NCBI RefSeq assembly: GCF_030503435.1
Contig: NZ_JAUKPO010000021.1
Span: 1 to 64,000 of the forward strand
DNA: 64,000 nt
Reading direction: 5' to 3'
Source: Rhodocytophaga aerolata
Lineage (GTDB): Bacteria; Bacteroidota; Bacteroidia; Cytophagales; 172606-1
Positions 17,022-24,775 of this stretch are shown here, piece after piece. The position numbers were made by a program, and so were the translations under genes. Under the pieces are notes generated by a model. That model searched no databases. It saw only the letters and a program-made list of their open reading frames with translations, and was not told the origin of the DNA. Position 1 is the stretch's first letter; every line of letters starts with the position of its first letter.

Positions 17022-17921
17022 ATGCAAACTTCTCACACTCATGAGGCTACCCTTGTAGCCAGAGCCTGTTTAAATGTAGCAGGTTTCGCAGAACTGTACA
17101 ACCGCCTGGAAAAAAAGATGGTCATTTCAGGTAAAAGCCTAAGCACCTTGGAAAATTACAGCCGGCACATGGCTCATATTGCCCTGCACTACAATTGCCT
17201 GCCCACAGCCCTGGATGCCGAACAGATTGAGGACTATCTGTTTTTGATCAAGTCCCAAAAAGCTCCTTCGGATTCCTATTTCAAACATGCTGTTTATGGC
17301 CTGCGCTTTCTCTTCCGCCTAGAGGGGCTTGATGAACGGGCTATTGAACTGCCCTCTCTCAAAAGGGATAAAAAGCTGCCGGCTGTCTTGAGCAAAGCCG
17401 AAGTCAAGGCTTTGCTTAAAGCCCCTACGCTTTTAAAACACCGCCTCTTACTGGCTATCATTTATGGCTGTGGCCTGCGTTGCAGCGAGGTGAGAAACCT
17501 GCAGATCAAAGATGTGGATTTAGACCGGGGTATGCTCCACATCCGCCAAGGAAAAGGACGTAAAGACCGCTACGTGCCTTTGAGATCGATGCTATGCCGA
17601 GGAATCAAAACCTATCTGGATGCAGAAAGACCCAGACACTACTTGTTCAATGGCAAAGACTACCGTTCTCCCCTATCGGAAAGAGGTGTGCAGTGGCCAT
17701 TGAAAGAAGCTGTCAAAAAAGCAAAGATTCTCAAACCTATCTGTGTCCATACCCTGCGCCATTCCTATGCCACTCACTTGCTGGAAGATGGCATCGATAT
17801 CCTCTCTATCAAAGAACTCCTTGGCCATGAAGCTATTGAAACCACCCTTGTCTACCTGCACATTGCCCGTATCAAACCTGTGCTGTCTCATTGCCCCTTA
17901 GACACGCTCTATCAATCGTGA
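17022..17921 (+). CDS. Tyrosine recombinase associated with IS91 element
   Basis: A 299-aa tyrosine-type integrase with an N-terminal SAM-like core-binding domain (residues 15-105) and a catalytic domain holding all key residues: Arg in GCGLRCSEV, Lys in GKGRKDRYVPL, H-x-x-R in HTLRHSYATHLLEDG, His in LLGHEAIETT and the nucleophile Tyr in LVYLHIA. ATG 17022 was chosen over an upstream TTG. Its TGA overlaps the likely GTG start of the IS91 transposase (GTGA), so the two are coupled; such pairs are common in Bacteroidota IS91 elements. It lacks the extra motif between the second and third patches that marks integron IntI, so it is not the missing integron integrase. Confidence 0.92.
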   Translation: MQTSHTHEATLVARACLNVAGFAELYNRLEKKMVISGKSLSTLENYSRHMAHIALHYNCLPTALDAEQIEDYLFLIKSQKAPSDSYFKHAVYGLRFLFRLEGLDERAIELPSLKRDKKLPAVLSKAEVKALLKAPTLLKHRLLLAIIYGCGLRCSEVRNLQIKDVDLDRGMLHIRQGKGRKDRYVPLRSMLCRGIKTYLDAERPRHYLFNGKDYRSPLSERGVQWPLKEAVKKAKILKPICVHTLRHSYATHLLEDGIDILSIKELLGHEAIETTLVYLHIARIKPVLSHCPLDTLYQS

Positions 17922-19106
17922 GGCCGGCTTTTGAACTAGCTCAGCTCCTGCAAAGCCATTGGCTTACTCTTTGTAACTCTACGCATTTCAATTCCTATCA
18001 ATTACGCACCTTAGATGCGCTAGCAAGATGCCGAACCGCTTCGTTAGGTGGACATCTAGATGCCTGCTCAGCGTGTGGATTACTACGTATTTCCTATAAC
18101 TCCTGCCGCAACCGGCATTGTCCTAAATGCCAGAACTTGCAGAAAGAAGAGTGGATGCTTTCCAGAGAAGCAGAATTGTTGCCTGTCTCTTACTTTCATG
18201 TAGTCTTTACCTTACCTGACAGCATCAACCCCTTAGCCCTTGCCTATCCGGCAAAAGTCTACAACCTGCTTTTTCAAGCTGCCTGGCAGACCATACAAAC
18301 CTTTGCGGCAGACCCTAAACATCTGAGTGCCAAAGCAAGTGGATCGAGTTTGATCCACTATGATCGCTATCTTACATACCTGGGGGCAGAACCTCTCGCT
18401 CCATCCCCATCTGCATTGCATCGTGCCCGGTGGCGGCATCACCGGCAGTGGGAAATGGAAAAGGGCCAGAAGCCAAGGAAAGTTTCAGGACCCGATGCTG
18501 ACAACGTCTGCTGGTCCGTTTCCTGTTAAAGCGTTGAGCAAGGTCTTTCGAGCTAAGTTTGTTAAAGGAATAAGAAAACAGTTTCCAACCCTAGGGCAAA
18601 GCTTCTTTATCCCCTTATTTTCAAAAGAGTGGGTAGTATATGCCAAAAGGCCCTTCTTTGGCCCTAAGCAGGTGATTGAATATCTGGGTAGATATACCCA
18701 TAAGATTGCCATCTCTAATCACCGCCTGCTGTCCCATCAGGATGGCAAAGTCACCTTCGCCTACAAAGATTACCGGCAAAAAGGAGCCAAAAAGCAACTC
18801 ACGTTGACTGCCCTAGAGTTTGTCCGGCGTTTTTCCCTGCATATTCTCCCGAAGGGTTTTGTCCGCATACGCCACTTTGGGTTTCTCAGTGCAAAAACCA
18901 AAGTCTCTGCCCTGCCCTCGCTGATGGCAAGCTTTGGAAAATGTTTGGTGACTTTAACTCCAGAAGAAAAAAAGCAGAAAGCCAAAGAAAAGTTAAATGT
19001 AGATCCGCTTTGCTGTCCGGCTTGCAACACACCGACGATGGTCATTATAGGCTACTTCACCAGAGCCGGACCCACAGAGCAGTTGCCCTTTCAGGTAGGG
19101 ACCTGA
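17918..19106 (+). pseudogene. IS91-family HUH transposase split by a 20-nt palindrome
   Basis: A rolling-circle (Y/HUH) transposase. The first part has the N-terminal zinc-binding segment (CSACGLL, then CRNRHCPKCQNLQK) and FHVVFTLPDSINPLA. After LSAKA the frame meets a palindrome at 18339-18358 and is shifted; the right protein resumes in the +1 frame at 18360 with MIAILHTWGQNLSLHPHLHC, which holds the HUH motif, followed by the catalytic YLGRYTHKIAISNHRLL. Translation in the original frame stops at 18529. Removing 19 or 22 nt restores a protein of about 390 aa, normal for the family. The GTG start at 17918 overlaps the recombinase stop. Confidence 0.88.
18339..18358. repeat. 20-nt palindromic insert in IS91 transposase
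   Basis: GTGGATCGAGTTTGATCCAC: 7-nt perfect arms (GTGGATC/GATCCAC) around GAGTTT. Relative to the insert at 16147-16166, the arms differ by one compensatory pair (A-T to G-C) and the six-base centre keeps GAG and the last T. It enters the codon frame at the same phase and causes the same +1 shift. Confidence 0.85.
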
Positions 19107-19390
19107 GCTTAGCTACTTTTCTCTTTCAGACCAGTGCTGTCTGAGAGGGCTTGCCTGCTTTCCAAAAGCAAGGTGGTTCGGCTATTGCCTTTCCTAGCAA
19201 GAATAGCCGTCCAAAACAAGCCTATTTTCCTTTTGTATCGGTTGCTCAGGGTCTCTCTGAATTACCCCGATAACTAAAAAGCACTTTTTGCTGCAAAAGT
19301 GCTTTCCTCATAAGACTTGCCAAGGTTGCCCTTTTCCTATGCTTTCCCCATAGTAAAACTACCCTAAACCAGCCCGGTTCCGTGCAACAC
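19107..19390. other. Non-coding 3' part of IS91 element
   Basis: About 280 nt without a convincing gene. It contains several GC-richer stem-like stretches, as expected for the terminal part of an IS91-type element. Confidence 0.4.
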
Positions 19391-19442
19391 CGGCTTCATG
19401 TCCGGTCGTGCCGACCACATGAAGCCTTATTTGTTAGCGGAA
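19390..19442 (-). repeat. attC-like site downstream of kelch gene (site C)
   Basis: A compact hairpin: GGCTTCATGT (19392-19401) pairs perfectly with ACATGAAGCC (19417-19426), and inside it GGTCG pairs with CGACC around a TGC loop. On the minus strand the site opens with TTCCGCTAAC (19442-19433), the exact complement of GTTAGCGGAA at the start of the kelch cassette (20490-20481). It ends at a G-TT step (GTGTTGCAC). This fits the R''...R' arrangement of an attC site. Confidence 0.6.
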
Positions 19443-19449
19443 GTTGTTC

Positions 19450-20463
19450 TTACTTAAGAACGTACTCCCAAAAATCATTCTCAAAGGTAACTTTGCTGCT
19501 ACTTCTATTATCCCCCGTGCCAACATAGGCTTTCCCATTGACCACATCAGCTATAGCCTCGAATTTTCCCTCTCCCGAATAATCCTCCACCTTCTTCCAG
19601 GAGTCGGCTGAGGGGTTATACTGCCAGAAGTCTTTGTAAGTGCCCTGATTGGTATATTCTCCTTCGATGCCCCCGCCAATGTATCCCAACCCGTTCAAGG
19701 CAAACCCAACAGCTCCATAACGGGCTCCTCCTCCTAAACTGGCTTTTTGCGTCCATTGATCAGTGGTGGGGTTATACTCATACAATTCTTTATGCGAAGA
19801 ACCATTGAATCCTGTCCCAATGTATCCTTTATCGCCAATGGCAAAGCTAACGGCATAATGTAGGATATCCGGCAAATTCTTCTTGGGAGTAAGGGTATTG
19901 GTGAACGGATCAAATTCCCAGAGGTTATTTCGGTTCTGAATGTAGGCCTTGTTGCCGATGACAAAGGCCGTTCCACCCAGGGAGGAATCAAACTCACCTA
20001 TGTCAAAAGTAACCACTTTCTCCCAGGAATTGGTCTGAGGGGTGTAGGCCCAAAGATCTCGGTAGTAGACGTGATCGCAAATACCGCCCGCGGGAGGACA
20101 ATCCAAGCGATAGCCAAGTCCCAAATAACCTTTTCCGTTCATCGAAAAGCTGATGGCTTGACCCACGACCCCTCCTGGGAAGTCGGCTATGCGGACCCAG
20201 GAAGTGGTGGAGGCATTATACTGCCAAAAATCCCGTAGGAATTGCTGGGCATTATTTTCCATTCCAAACCCACTTCCTAAGTATAATTTATCCCCGATCA
20301 CAAAACTGACCGCTTCCTTCCGACCCGTGCCGGGAAAGCTGGGTTTGGTAACCCACACATTCTTTTCTTCTGCTGAAACAGGAGGGTCTCCCTCCTTCTT
20401 ACAGGAAGTTAAAACAATGAGGAACAGCGCTGGAATGACTAAAAAGGAGTAGTTTTTTAACAT
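19450..20463 (-). CDS. Kelch-repeat lipoprotein
   Basis: A 337-aa exported lipoprotein: signal peptide with lipobox LTSC near residue 20, then at least five kelch-type repeats, each with a Gly-Gly-like turn and aromatic spacing (for example GDKLYLGSGFG, NGKGYLGLGY, GDKGYIGTGF, NGLGYIGGGI, NGKAYVGTGD). A beta-propeller anchored to a membrane and exposed outward is expected; the binding partner is unknown. The gene is the only one in a cassette bounded by the 10-nt inverted repeat 19433-19442/20481-20490. It has little room for a promoter of its own, which is typical of cassette genes. Confidence 0.88.
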   Translation of the reverse strand: MLKNYSFLVIPALFLIVLTSCKKEGDPPVSAEEKNVWVTKPSFPGTGRKEAVSFVIGDKLYLGSGFGMENNAQQFLRDFWQYNASTTSWVRIADFPGGVVGQAISFSMNGKGYLGLGYRLDCPPAGGICDHVYYRDLWAYTPQTNSWEKVVTFDIGEFDSSLGGTAFVIGNKAYIQNRNNLWEFDPFTNTLTPKKNLPDILHYAVSFAIGDKGYIGTGFNGSSHKELYEYNPTTDQWTQKASLGGGARYGAVGFALNGLGYIGGGIEGEYTNQGTYKDFWQYNPSADSWKKVEDYSGEGKFEAIADVVNGKAYVGTGDNRSSSKVTFENDFWEYVLK

Positions 20464-20480
20464 AGTAAATTAGATTTAAT

Positions 20481-20580
20481 TTCCGCTAACGAGCCAAGCA
20501 TATATGCAATAGTTGCCTTTTGCTGTAGCCTTGCGCTTTGGCGGCACAATTGGCGTTCTATATGCGGTGTTCTATGCAAG
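20481..20580 (-). repeat. attC-like site between kelch and 158-aa genes (site D)
   Basis: A 100-nt spacer that folds on itself through GCATATA/TATATGC and a weaker GTTGCC-type inner stem, with a loop carrying TTGCGCTTTGGCGGC. On the minus strand it starts with CTTGCATAGAAC (20580-20569), which is complementary to the start of the 158-aa cassette (21042-21057), and ends at G-TTAGCGGAA, the start of the kelch cassette. The stop codon of the 158-aa gene lies inside its first arm. Confidence 0.65.
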
Positions 20581-21048
20581 TTTTATTGTTTTTCTATAGG
20601 ATTCTACTTTTATTCCCTGCTGTCTCATATGCTGAGTAAACTCATCTGTTCGGTCATAGCCTAGCGAATAAAATCTTTCTGTTTTATCATGTGTAATGAT
20701 ACGGATGCCAGGTCCTGCTGAATCTATTTTTATGATCTCTATCTTGATAATCTCCTTTAAGGGAAATCTCCATTCATTACGCCATAGCACATTCCAATCA
20801 TTACGGAAGATGACTTTATCCTCCTCTACATATACATCCCAACACCCAGGCATTATTAACAAATAAATCAAACCAATGGCGAATAACTCAAAACCGATCA
20901 ACTCTAAAATAGTAGCATCTGAATTTCCAGAAAGTTTAAAAAGTGGAGCAACAGACATAGCAAATAATAAATGTCCTACAATATGCGAACCATTCGGATA
21001 GTATTTTGCCCTCATACTATTTGATTTATTTTTCAAATTCACTTGCAT
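20572..21048 (-). CDS. Small membrane protein with PH-like cytosolic part
   Basis: A 158-aa protein with two membrane helices (about residues 27-42 and 49-66) followed by a beta-rich domain (VYVEEDKVIFRNDWNVLW, then GIRIITHDKTERFYSLGY) of the kind seen in bacterial PH-like or DUF3592-style membrane proteins. No family could be fixed. A second start (MRAKYYPNG) lies 11 codons in at 21015 and may be the true one, since the first ATG falls inside the cassette boundary repeat. The gene fills the cassette completely, with the start and stop codons both lying in the terminal repeats. Confidence 0.72.
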   Translation of the reverse strand: MQVNLKNKSNSMRAKYYPNGSHIVGHLLFAMSVAPLFKLSGNSDATILELIGFELFAIGLIYLLIMPGCWDVYVEEDKVIFRNDWNVLWRNEWRFPLKEIIKIEIIKIDSAGPGIRIITHDKTERFYSLGYDRTDEFTQHMRQQGIKVESYRKTIKLA

Positions 21049-21142
21049 AGAATGAACATCGCTAAAGGCAACTATGGCTTTGAGCTGGAGTCTTGCGCTT
21101 AGGCAGCCTAGTTGCCGAATTAGCCGATGTTAGGCCATGTTA
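21042..21142 (-). repeat. attC-like site upstream of 158-aa gene (site E)
   Basis: The clearest of the sites. Stems: AACATCG (21055-21061) with CGATGTT (21125-21131); CTAA with TTAG; GGCAACTA with TAGTTGCC; GGCT with AGCC, separated by one- to three-base bulges. The loop carries CTTGCGCTTAGGC. On the minus strand it opens with GGCCTAAC (fits the RYYYAAC core) and ends GATG-TTC. The opening arm matches, in complement, the start of the 338-aa cassette at 24183-24197. Confidence 0.75.
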
Positions 21143-21207
21143 TTGTATGCGTCCGGTGAAACAGCCTTGATATGTGGTAATCCGCAATCCTAAATTAGGA
21201 GAAAACG

Positions 21208-21518
21208 ATGACACAAATGCGGACTGAAAAAGAAATGTTTCCCTCAGTGGAAGGATGTCTTGCAAGCAGTATCATCCAAAAAAGTTTAGCAAAAAACATG
21301 CACTTGCCCTACATCTGATGCCGTATCGGGGGGCAAAATACCGCAAAGCTCACCTCTCAGCGCCATTCAAACCGGCTACTACAGAATGCATCAGGTATCC
21401 ACTCCTCCAAGCAACTATAAGTAGTATGGAAGCAACCGTACGTCTTAGTACACCCACCTTTCCTAGCTTGAAGGCTTACAACATAAAGGCGAATAACAAC
21501 ACGGGGCTGTGGTACTAA
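21208..21518 (+). pseudogene. Decayed IS66 accessory-protein (TnpA-like) fragment
   Basis: From the ATG at 21208 the reading is MTQMRTEKEMFPSVEGCLAS, then IIQKSLAKNMHLPYI and a stop. It aligns with the N-terminus of the minus-strand IS66 TnpA-like frame at 23087 (TEQEMFPLVEGWLKSGLTQK). Similarity continues in a shifted frame (GAKYRKAHLS against GRYRKSQPNN). A frameshifted, truncated remnant; no partner genes or ends remain on this side. Confidence 0.6.
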
Positions 21519-21535
21519 TCAAAGAAAGCTGCTGA

Positions 21536-22135
21536 CTATCTTTGGGTAATTATCGATTCTTTGCGTACTAATCTTATGGGTGCTGTCTGAGTAGCATCTA
21601 TAGATATAATGCCATATACCGTTTGTCCAGGCTCTATTTTTTTACCTGATAAATTATATTGGTGAAGCTCCTCACGGAAGTTTTTGTTTGATGAGCCTGC
21701 CACTATCATATTACCTACAGCAATAGGAATTCCAATGGGAAGCGTTGTAGTACTCAACGTAAGTGTTAAAGGCAAGTAAAACAAGTAAGTAGGAACCGTT
21801 TGCTTGATTTTTTTTCCAACAACTGTCGGATCTAGAGGAATGATTTCTCTATTGCCTTGTTCCCAATTAAGGTCTTGTGAAAAACTCAGTGTGGTGTCTG
21901 TATTATTGGTCACTTTTACAGCAACAACCTTGATATCTCTTTTGTCCTCTTTTTTAGCATAACGTCTGTTACCTTTCAGAGATAATACATCATAGCGATA
22001 AGACAAACTAACACCTCCATTTTCTTCAGTGTAATGATATTCGAGCTTTTTAGGGCTTATTGCTTTGTAATTTCCAGCACAGCCAAAAGAAAACGTTACT
22101 AATAGTAAAAAAATTAAATGGGTAAAATTTTTCAT
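21536..22135 (-). CDS. Lipoprotein of unknown function
   Basis: A 199-aa protein with a signal peptide and lipobox (SFGC near residue 19). The mature part is beta-rich, includes a hydrophobic segment (YLFYLPLTLTLSTTTLPIGI) and ends with a DATQTAPIRLV strand. No family recognised. It lies between two decayed IS66 pieces and inside the large first cassette, so it may have arrived with the IS66 insertion or be a second cassette gene whose boundary was erased. Confidence 0.72.
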   Translation of the reverse strand: MKNFTHLIFLLLVTFSFGCAGNYKAISPKKLEYHYTEENGGVSLSYRYDVLSLKGNRRYAKKEDKRDIKVVAVKVTNNTDTTLSFSQDLNWEQGNREIIPLDPTVVGKKIKQTVPTYLFYLPLTLTLSTTTLPIGIPIAVGNMIVAGSSNKNFREELHQYNLSGKKIEPGQTVYGIISIDATQTAPIRLVRKESIITQR

Positions 22136-22424
22136 AAAAATGTTTCAAATTAATTTGATTTTTTGCAATGTTTAAGAAAAAGCCGTAAGTATTATTGCAT
22201 CATGGATGAACCAATGCTTACCTTTTAAACTTTTATTTTTTCTTAATAAGTATAGTGAGCAAAAAGTAATAGAAGGGATAAATTAAGCTTATGTAATGAA
22301 TTTGACGGATACTTTCATACTCACAGCCTTTAGCACTTCAAAGCCAATATGTAAACGTCTTCTGCAGGCTTTCTCACTGCCAAGACTTTAGGCTTTTAAG
22401 TATCTTTTTGCTGTGCCCTAGCAA
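22136..22424. other. AT-rich spacer upstream of lipoprotein gene
   Basis: About 290 nt holding the presumed promoter of the minus-strand lipoprotein. No gene, strong repeat or hairpin seen. Confidence 0.4.
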
Positions 22425-23087
22425 CTATATCCAACAATATGAAAACGATGAAAATAAGTCCATTTTTATAACTCCAGATTGTGTCGTTTTTCTAGCTTTT
22501 TCAGATAGGCATTTACCTGGCCTAGCGCCTTTTTTATAAAAACCACCCAGTGATAGAGTTAAATGAGTACACATACAATCAGGGCAACTACTAAAAGATG
22601 AGCAGCTATATGATAAAGATCTAATGATAAGACCACTCAAGGCATCAAAACGTTTGCGCATGTCTACTGCCTGCCCATAGGGGAAAAACGCTGTGAAGCA
22701 TTTAGGGTGAACATAAGGAGAGTAATTCTTATAAGTAATCAACCAGTATCAGGGAAGAAAGTGGATGACTGCTCCTGTAGGCAGAACAACTTCCATACTG
22801 CCTAAAGGAGTAAGTGCCGGTGTGGGACTTGGAAGTGGGCTAAGGCAGATAAAACCTGAAGAAGCCTCTGTAGCTACTAATTCTTTGGTAGCTTTGCTTG
22901 TAATCACTTCTGATTTGACTGTGGTAGCATTGTTAGGCTGTGATTTGCGGTATCTGCCGACACAATAAGCTAAAATATGTACCGGTAGCCGATGATTACT
23001 GCAAAACAGTTTTTGTGTCAGGCCGCTTTTTAGCCATCCTTCCACTAGTGGAAACATTTCTTGTTCTGTTTTAAATCCGGATGCCAT
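22425..23087 (-). pseudogene. Decayed IS66 TnpA/TnpB remnant
   Basis: Two consecutive minus-strand frames. The first (23087-22749, 112 aa) has an IS66 TnpA-like helix-turn-helix start (FPLVEGWLKSGLTQKLFCSN) and ends in VVLPTGAVIHFLP, typical of the C-terminus of such proteins. The second (22742-22425) begins like TnpB (FFPYGQAVDMRKRFDALSGL), degenerates, and shows a further TnpB-like patch (LGGFYKKGARPGKCL). No large TnpC transposase is present. A nonfunctional remnant. Confidence 0.7.
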
Positions 23088-23163
23088 TATCTTTAGCAGT
23101 TTTCTGCTAAATTACTTTGGCAACCACCCGTAAATCAAGGCTACTTCAGGAGGTGGATACATG

Positions 23164-24180
23164 TTATTTTCTTACTTTATAGTCTTGCGTGTCAGTGTAT
23201 TCACCAGCAATCCAATGACAAACATATTCGTTATCATCCCAAGAAATTATTCGTACTAAAATCTCAGATTCAGCTGAAGTGTTAGTATCCCTGATTGCCT
23301 TCTCGTCTACTAGCCCATACGTGTCATGAGTAGTCCACTTTAAAAACCGTCTTAAAATAACTTTTCCTTGCTCGTTATAGTAGTCCTGGGATTGCTCAGT
23401 TCTTGTAAATACGACTTTGTCACCATTGGTGGATTCGAATGCTCCTGTTTTTATATGAACTGGAGTATATACTTGATCTGTATAAGGACAAGTAAACCAC
23501 AAGTCGGAGATGTTAGCATTCAACTCGATCTGTTGCAGTTGCAAGGCTTGTTGGTTGTCAGAGTTAGCGAAGGTGTTAATAATATAGGAATTGAATAGTA
23601 CACTGTCTTTAATGGTGTAATCAATCATCAGGGACTTATTGCCATTGGGATAGGCCACCATCAGTAATCTGAAGTTTGTCTTGTCAAAAAAGTTCATCGT
23701 AGTGTACCCTGTGCTCGATTTGGCAGTAATCACATAACAGTCAAAGTTTTGAAATTTTTTATCGGCAAGCCGCGACAGCTGGTAGCCAAGCATCTTGTAG
23801 CCAAATTGGATTTGAGCATAGGTTTTTAGTTTTATCTCCTCCATCATCTGCAAATCGTCAACTTGAATAAGCGACGAACCATTTACGCTGGTTAATTTTT
23901 TACTATCAAAGTAGGTCGTTTGCGGAACATGTGTCATCGACAAGATACTCTGCACATATTTGTTTCCTGTCTTTCTTTTTTCAGTAATGATAGCCGTTGA
24001 TTTATCTGGTTGAATAAGTAAGTAGGTAATAGTTGAGGAATGGATTTGAGCGATTTGTTTTTCTCCCCCACAAAATGAAAGGGAGGAGTCTACAATCTGT
24101 GCGGCTGTTAGAGCATCAGATGGCTGTCCTATTGCTAGGACAGAGAATAAGAAGAGAATTAGGGTATTGAGTATTTTCAT
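23164..24180 (-). CDS. Secreted LolA-fold-like protein
   Basis: A 338-aa protein with a signal peptide (ILNTLILFLFSVLAIGQ). The mature part begins with ALTAAQIVDSSLSFCGGEKQ and continues as a long set of beta strands with SSTITYLLIQPDKSTAIITE, LADKKFQNFDCYVITAKS and YPNGNKSLMIDYTIKDS. This pattern is that of the LolA/LolB or outer-membrane lipoprotein-sorting-like fold often found in Bacteroidota. Role unknown; periplasmic lipid or hydrophobic ligand binding is possible. It is the main gene of the first cassette (start repeat at 24183-24197) and lies a few bases inside that boundary. Confidence 0.75.
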   Translation of the reverse strand: MKILNTLILFLFSVLAIGQPSDALTAAQIVDSSLSFCGGEKQIAQIHSSTITYLLIQPDKSTAIITEKRKTGNKYVQSILSMTHVPQTTYFDSKKLTSVNGSSLIQVDDLQMMEEIKLKTYAQIQFGYKMLGYQLSRLADKKFQNFDCYVITAKSSTGYTTMNFFDKTNFRLLMVAYPNGNKSLMIDYTIKDSVLFNSYIINTFANSDNQQALQLQQIELNANISDLWFTCPYTDQVYTPVHIKTGAFESTNGDKVVFTRTEQSQDYYNEQGKVILRRFLKWTTHDTYGLVDEKAIRDTNTSAESEILVRIISWDDNEYVCHWIAGEYTDTQDYKVRK

Positions 24181-24182
24181 TG

Positions 24183-24290
24183 TTAATATGGCCTAATGTA
24201 CCAAAAACCTTCGCAACCCGTCCTGCTGCCGTGGAGCTATATGGTAAGACAGGGTAGGCTGTTGTAGGTTTGGTTGCTTGTTGCACAACA
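24183..24290 (-). repeat. attC-like site at head of cassette array (site F)
   Basis: Inverted arms ACCAAA-CCT (from 24201) and AGGTTTGGT (to about 24274), plus CAAC/GTTG inside, form a long imperfect stem. On the minus strand it ends at the start of the 338-aa cassette (ATTAGGCCATATTAA). Its outer edge merges with dispersed repeat copy 2 through TTGCACAACAC, exactly as site A merges with copy 1. The loop lacks the TGCGCTT motif of sites D and E. Confidence 0.45.
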
Positions 24291-24775
24291 CTACTAATAC
24301 TAAAAAGTTGGCAATGGTAAATCAACAAGAGATTGAAAGGATAGGAACTTTAGATAGATAAGTTGTGTCGATAATGCTTTTGAAGAAGAAATGACCGTTT
24401 TTAAAAGTTAATAGCCAAACGGGCAAAAACACCCTTTTTCGATTAAAAAAATCATCACCAAAAAATCTCAGTTTATTGGATACTGCATAATTTCAAAAAC
24501 AAAAAACTGCTTAAATACGCAAATTTAAGCGGTTTTGAGAGTGATTCCGTTTGGATTCGAACCAAAGACCTACCGCTTAGAAGGCATTCGACTGTCTGCT
24601 GTCAGTCAAGTAGTTATACACCATAAGTCTGAAATAGGTCCGAAAAAATAATTTTTAAAACCAAGTTTTTACCTCCTTTCGCTATGAAAAATCAATGGCT
24701 TAGCCAGGCGAAAGAAGCGTTTTGCACGAGCAATGCCCCTTGAAAGTTATTCCCCTCCCTCCTGCTTTTTCCACA
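24280..24775 (-). repeat. Dispersed repeat copy 2 with tRNA-Arg-like 3' half and terminator
   Basis: The second same-orientation copy, alignable with copy 1 over nearly its whole length from TTGCACAACACTACTAATAC onward. The tRNA-like 3' half is at 24583-24540 (minus), with anticodon loop CTTCTAA, T-arm TTTGG-TTCGAAT-CCAAA and CGGAATCACT end; it differs from the other two copies by one base (GCGGT instead of GCAGT). A hairpin with arms AAACTGCTTAAAT and ATTTAAGCGGTTT follows its 3' end. As in copy 1, no 5' half of the tRNA can be found. Confidence 0.75.

Larger units (their letters stand above)
16963..19390 (+). mobile_element. IS91-type element with tyrosine recombinase (approximate bounds)
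   Basis: The unit comprises the recombinase and the interrupted transposase. The bounds are placed at TTGCAC (from about 16955) on the left and the complementary GTGCAA (about 19382-19387) on the right, which face each other like cassette ends. The true IS91 ori and ter ends were not identified with certainty; the hairpin at 19392-19426 could belong to the element instead of the cassette array. Confidence 0.5.

Noticed and set aside
17022-17921. Integron integrase IntI for the cassette array
   Set aside because: All tyrosine-recombinase residues are there, but the additional IntI motif between the second and third patches is missing, and the gene is coupled to an IS91 transposase.
18339-18358. 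Ordinary REP element
   Set aside because: REP-like palindromes are normally between genes; both copies here lie inside conserved coding regions and no others were seen in spacers of this window.
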